7,693 nucleotides of DNA from the NCBI GenBank assembly GCA_039029935.1, contig JBCCFC010000651.1, positions 1-7,693 of the forward strand. The letters are read 5' to 3'. Every line of letters begins with the position of its first letter. Position 1 is the first letter of the stretch. Position numbers and translations under genes: made by a program. The notes beneath the pieces were generated by a model. It was not told the origin of the DNA. It made no database searches and saw only the letters and a program-made list of their open reading frames with translations. This document shows, piece by piece, positions 6,706 through 7,693 of this stretch. The stretch is from G039029935 sp039029935. GTDB taxonomy: Bacteria > Chloroflexota > Anaerolineae > Caldilineales > Caldilineaceae.

Positions 6706-7407
6706 TTGCTGGAGAAATGGGGACGACAGTGTGCCTATTGTGGCGTTAAAAATGTTCCCTTACAAGTTGAGCATATCACCAGCAAAGCCAATGGTGGCAG
6801 CAATCGTGTTTCCAATCTTTGTGTCGCTTGTCAACCATGCAATCAGAAGAAAGGAGCCATGAATGCCGACGAATTTGGCTATCCTGACATCCAAGCCAGA
6901 GCCAAGAAGCCACTGAAAGATGCAGCGGTGGTCAATTCAACCCGCTGGAAACTCTACAGCATGCTCAGTGACATGGGATACCCGCTCGAAGTGGGTACAG
7001 GTGGTCGGACCAAATACAATCGTATTCAGCAAGGATACCCAAAGTGCCACTTTATTGATGCTGCTTGTGTAGGGGCATCCGGAGAATGCGTTAACCTCAA
7101 CTCAGACCATCAACCGTTATACATTCAGGCTGTTGGACATGGTACCCGCCAAATGTGTCAAACGAATAAATATGGCAATACGGTTCGACATCGAACCAAC
7201 CGTCGGTCGTGGAAAGGATGGAGGACCGGTGATATGGCAAAAGCCGTGATTCCGACAGGCAAGTATCAAGGAACCTATCCTGTTGGACGGGTGACCGCCA
7301 AACAACGTGACTCATTTAAGTTTACCGTTTCTGGTATCTCAGCCTTTTCTGTCAATTGTAAATATCTTACACGCATCCATCGAAAAGATGGCTATGGCTA
7401 TAGCTAG
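6706..7407 (+). CDS. IscB C-terminal part (HNH, RuvC-III, TAM-interacting region)
   Basis: The rest of the frame after the TAG is fully open. The first usable start is a TTG at 6706 (codon 195), preceded by AGGT (6692-6695), a weak ribosome binding site that overlaps the stop codon. A 233-residue product would begin just before the HNH domain and would hold all its Cys/His residues, the RuvC-III HFIDAA motif and the C-terminal domain. Whether it is translated is unknown; reinitiation at a TTG would be inefficient. Confidence 0.45.
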   Translation: MLEKWGRQCAYCGVKNVPLQVEHITSKANGGSNRVSNLCVACQPCNQKKGAMNADEFGYPDIQARAKKPLKDAAVVNSTRWKLYSMLSDMGYPLEVGTGGRTKYNRIQQGYPKCHFIDAACVGASGECVNLNSDHQPLYIQAVGHGTRQMCQTNKYGNTVRHRTNRRSWKGWRTGDMAKAVIPTGKYQGTYPVGRVTAKQRDSFKFTVSGISAFSVNCKYLTRIHRKDGYGYS

Positions 7408-7471
7408 ACATACTTGTCCATATTTGTCTAATCTTTACCGAAGGGGGTACTCGGCCTGCGTCTCATATGAT

Positions 7472-7483
7472 CGGCTTCGGCCG
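7472..7483 (+). other. UUCG-type hairpin after the IscB element
   Basis: CGGC-TTCG-GCCG is a perfect 4-bp stem with a stable UUCG tetraloop, 42 bp past the element's right end. No T-run follows, so it is at best a transcript-end stabiliser. Confidence 0.35.
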
Positions 7484-7488
7484 TTCTA

Positions 7489-7569
7489 GGCTATTCCACA
7501 AAAATAATTACCCATAATCCGTTCAGTTAGCACACCTCGTGCGGGTTGATCCACGAGTTCGACCCGCAC
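7489..7569. mobile_element. Third copy of the MITE-like end, with hairpin
   Basis: AGGCTATTCCACAAAAATAA... (7489-7514) matches the end at 4494-4521 at nearly every position. Beyond it, TGCGGGTTGATCCACGAG (7540-7557) parallels TGCGGGTTATACACGAG in the loop region of the 4777-4902 element, so the likeness extends past the ends. Here GTGCGGGT (7539-7546) pairs with ACCCGCAC (7562-7569), and CTCGTG (7536-7541) can instead pair with CACGAG (7552-7557), giving two mutually exclusive folds. The matching right end is not found before the window stops, so the copy is truncated or continues past 7693. Confidence 0.55.
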
Positions 7570-7584
7570 AGTTACAGTGAGTTG

Positions 7585-7673
7585 GTATTTACCAGTGGTA
7601 ATACGGCTTGTAACTCAAAAAGATGAGTTACAAGGGTCCTCTGGTCAGGCCGCTTATGCGGTATTTTCCAGAG
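7585..7673. repeat. Chain of palindromes and hairpins in gene-free DNA
   Basis: Three structures follow one another. First, a near-palindrome GTATTTACCA-G-TGGTAATAC (7585-7604). Second, a perfect 10-bp stem CTTGTAACTC/GAGTTACAAG (7607-7616/7625-7634) with an 8-base loop. Third, a nested pair with CTCTGG/CCAGAG outside (7639-7644/7668-7673) and CCGC/GCGG inside (7650-7653/7658-7661). No reading frame of note spans 7431-7693. The spacing and nesting look like a folded RNA or a structured element end rather than chance, but I recognise no family. Confidence 0.5.
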
Positions 7674-7693
7674 TAGTTAGCACGCTTTTTGCC

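Larger units (their letters stand above)
6124..7407 (+). pseudogene. iscB: iscB, RNA-guided nuclease gene interrupted by one in-frame TAG
   Basis: Both halves lie in the same frame (427 codons) and are separated only by a TAG at 6691-6693. In IscB relatives the sequence runs GELAGY-E-VREYLLEKWGR, so codon 190 was probably GAG changed to TAG. The rest is intact: PLMP-type N-terminus (VMDTNKNPLSPCHPAKARKL, 9-28), RuvC-I VDPGSKTTG (62-70, D63), Arg-rich bridge helix RRALRRSRRSRKTRYRKPRF (103-122), RuvC-II SMELVRFD (160-167, E162), HNH with CAYC (203-206), VEHI (H217) and CVACQPCN (233-240), RuvC-III HFIDAACVG (309-317, D312), and a C-terminal TAM-contacting region ending in RIHRKDGYGYS. IscB is an ancestor of Cas9 that cuts DNA using an omegaRNA guide. 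No frameshift or second stop is seen, so the break looks recent. TAG also ends this gene and the aldolase, so routine recoding is unlikely. Confidence 0.85.
5883..7430 (+). mobile_element. IscB element (IS200/IS605-like, without transposase)
   Basis: The left end (5883-5906, TAGACAAATAGTGACAA...) and the reverse complement of the right end (7407-7430, TAGACAAATATGGACAA...) match at 19 of 24 positions. Each end can also fold alone: on the left GACAAAT (5885-5891) pairs with ATTTGTC (5908-5914), with an inner GAC/GTC around A6; on the right TAGACA (7405-7410) pairs with TGTCTA (7425-7430). Subterminal hairpins are the sites read by Y1 (TnpA) transposases of the IS200/IS605 group. The interior holds an omegaRNA-type region and iscB but no tnpA, so movement would need TnpA in trans. 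Exact cleavage points are not determined and may lie a few to tens of bases outside these limits. Confidence 0.65.

Noticed and set aside
7472..7483. Rho-independent terminator for iscB at the UUCG hairpin
   Set aside because: The stem is only 4 bp and is followed by TTCTAGG, not a T-run.
7539..7569. tRNA-like segment with GTTCGAC near 7557-7563
   Set aside because: The flanking bases do not form a 5-bp T-arm, and no acceptor, D or anticodon arms are found; the pairing is a single hairpin.
7525..7683. Integron attC site based on GTTAGC-like cores and internal hairpins
   Set aside because: The two AGTTAGCAC copies are direct, not inverse, GTTAGCA does not fit GTTRRRY, and no cassette gene lies between them.

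Overview
The window is a bacterial chromosomal segment of about half GC. It holds four intact genes on the + strand, one IscB-type mobile element, and stretches of small repetitive or hairpin-forming DNA. The protein types (large P-loop ATPase/nuclease, DUF4037, TIGR03032, a divergent HpaI-type aldolase, IscB), short tandem heptamers and MITE-like repeats would suit a Chloroflexota (Anaerolineae/Ktedonobacteria-like) genome or another large-genome environmental bacterium. There is no rRNA or housekeeping marker, so this taxonomic call is weak.

Layout. 1-100: a short leader with a perfect TATAAT box and five tandem copies of TGCAACC ending at a ribosome binding site. 101-1999: a 632-aa AAA-ATPase-like protein with a C-terminal PD-(D/E)XK nuclease signature. 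2017-3111: a DUF4037 protein with a nucleotidyltransferase-like N-terminal motif, 17 bp downstream and surely in the same operon. 3216-4403: a TIGR03032-family protein, preceded by a strong inverted repeat. 4404-5082: a gene-poor stretch with a 15-bp tandem repeat, a MITE-like element with inverted ends around 4494-4902 and a good sigma70-type promoter at 4945-4972. 5083-5868: an HpcH/HpaI-family aldolase. 5883-7430: an IscB element with hairpin-forming, mutually inverted ends, an upstream HEARO/omegaRNA-type region and an iscB gene broken by one in-frame TAG. 7431-7693: no gene, but a third copy of the MITE-like end followed by a chain of hairpins.

How it works together. The ATPase/nuclease and DUF4037 genes form a plausible two-gene functional unit of unknown role. 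The aldolase gene seems to have its own promoter. The IscB element sits just after the aldolase stop codon and carries no transposase of its own, so it would need a TnpA supplied in trans. Known IscB biology puts the omegaRNA guide just outside the left end, so the guide here would come from the aldolase 3' end or the sequence right after it. The IscB catalytic residues are all present on either side of the single TAG. It therefore looks like a recently inactivated RNA-guided nuclease or, less likely, a split or readthrough version.
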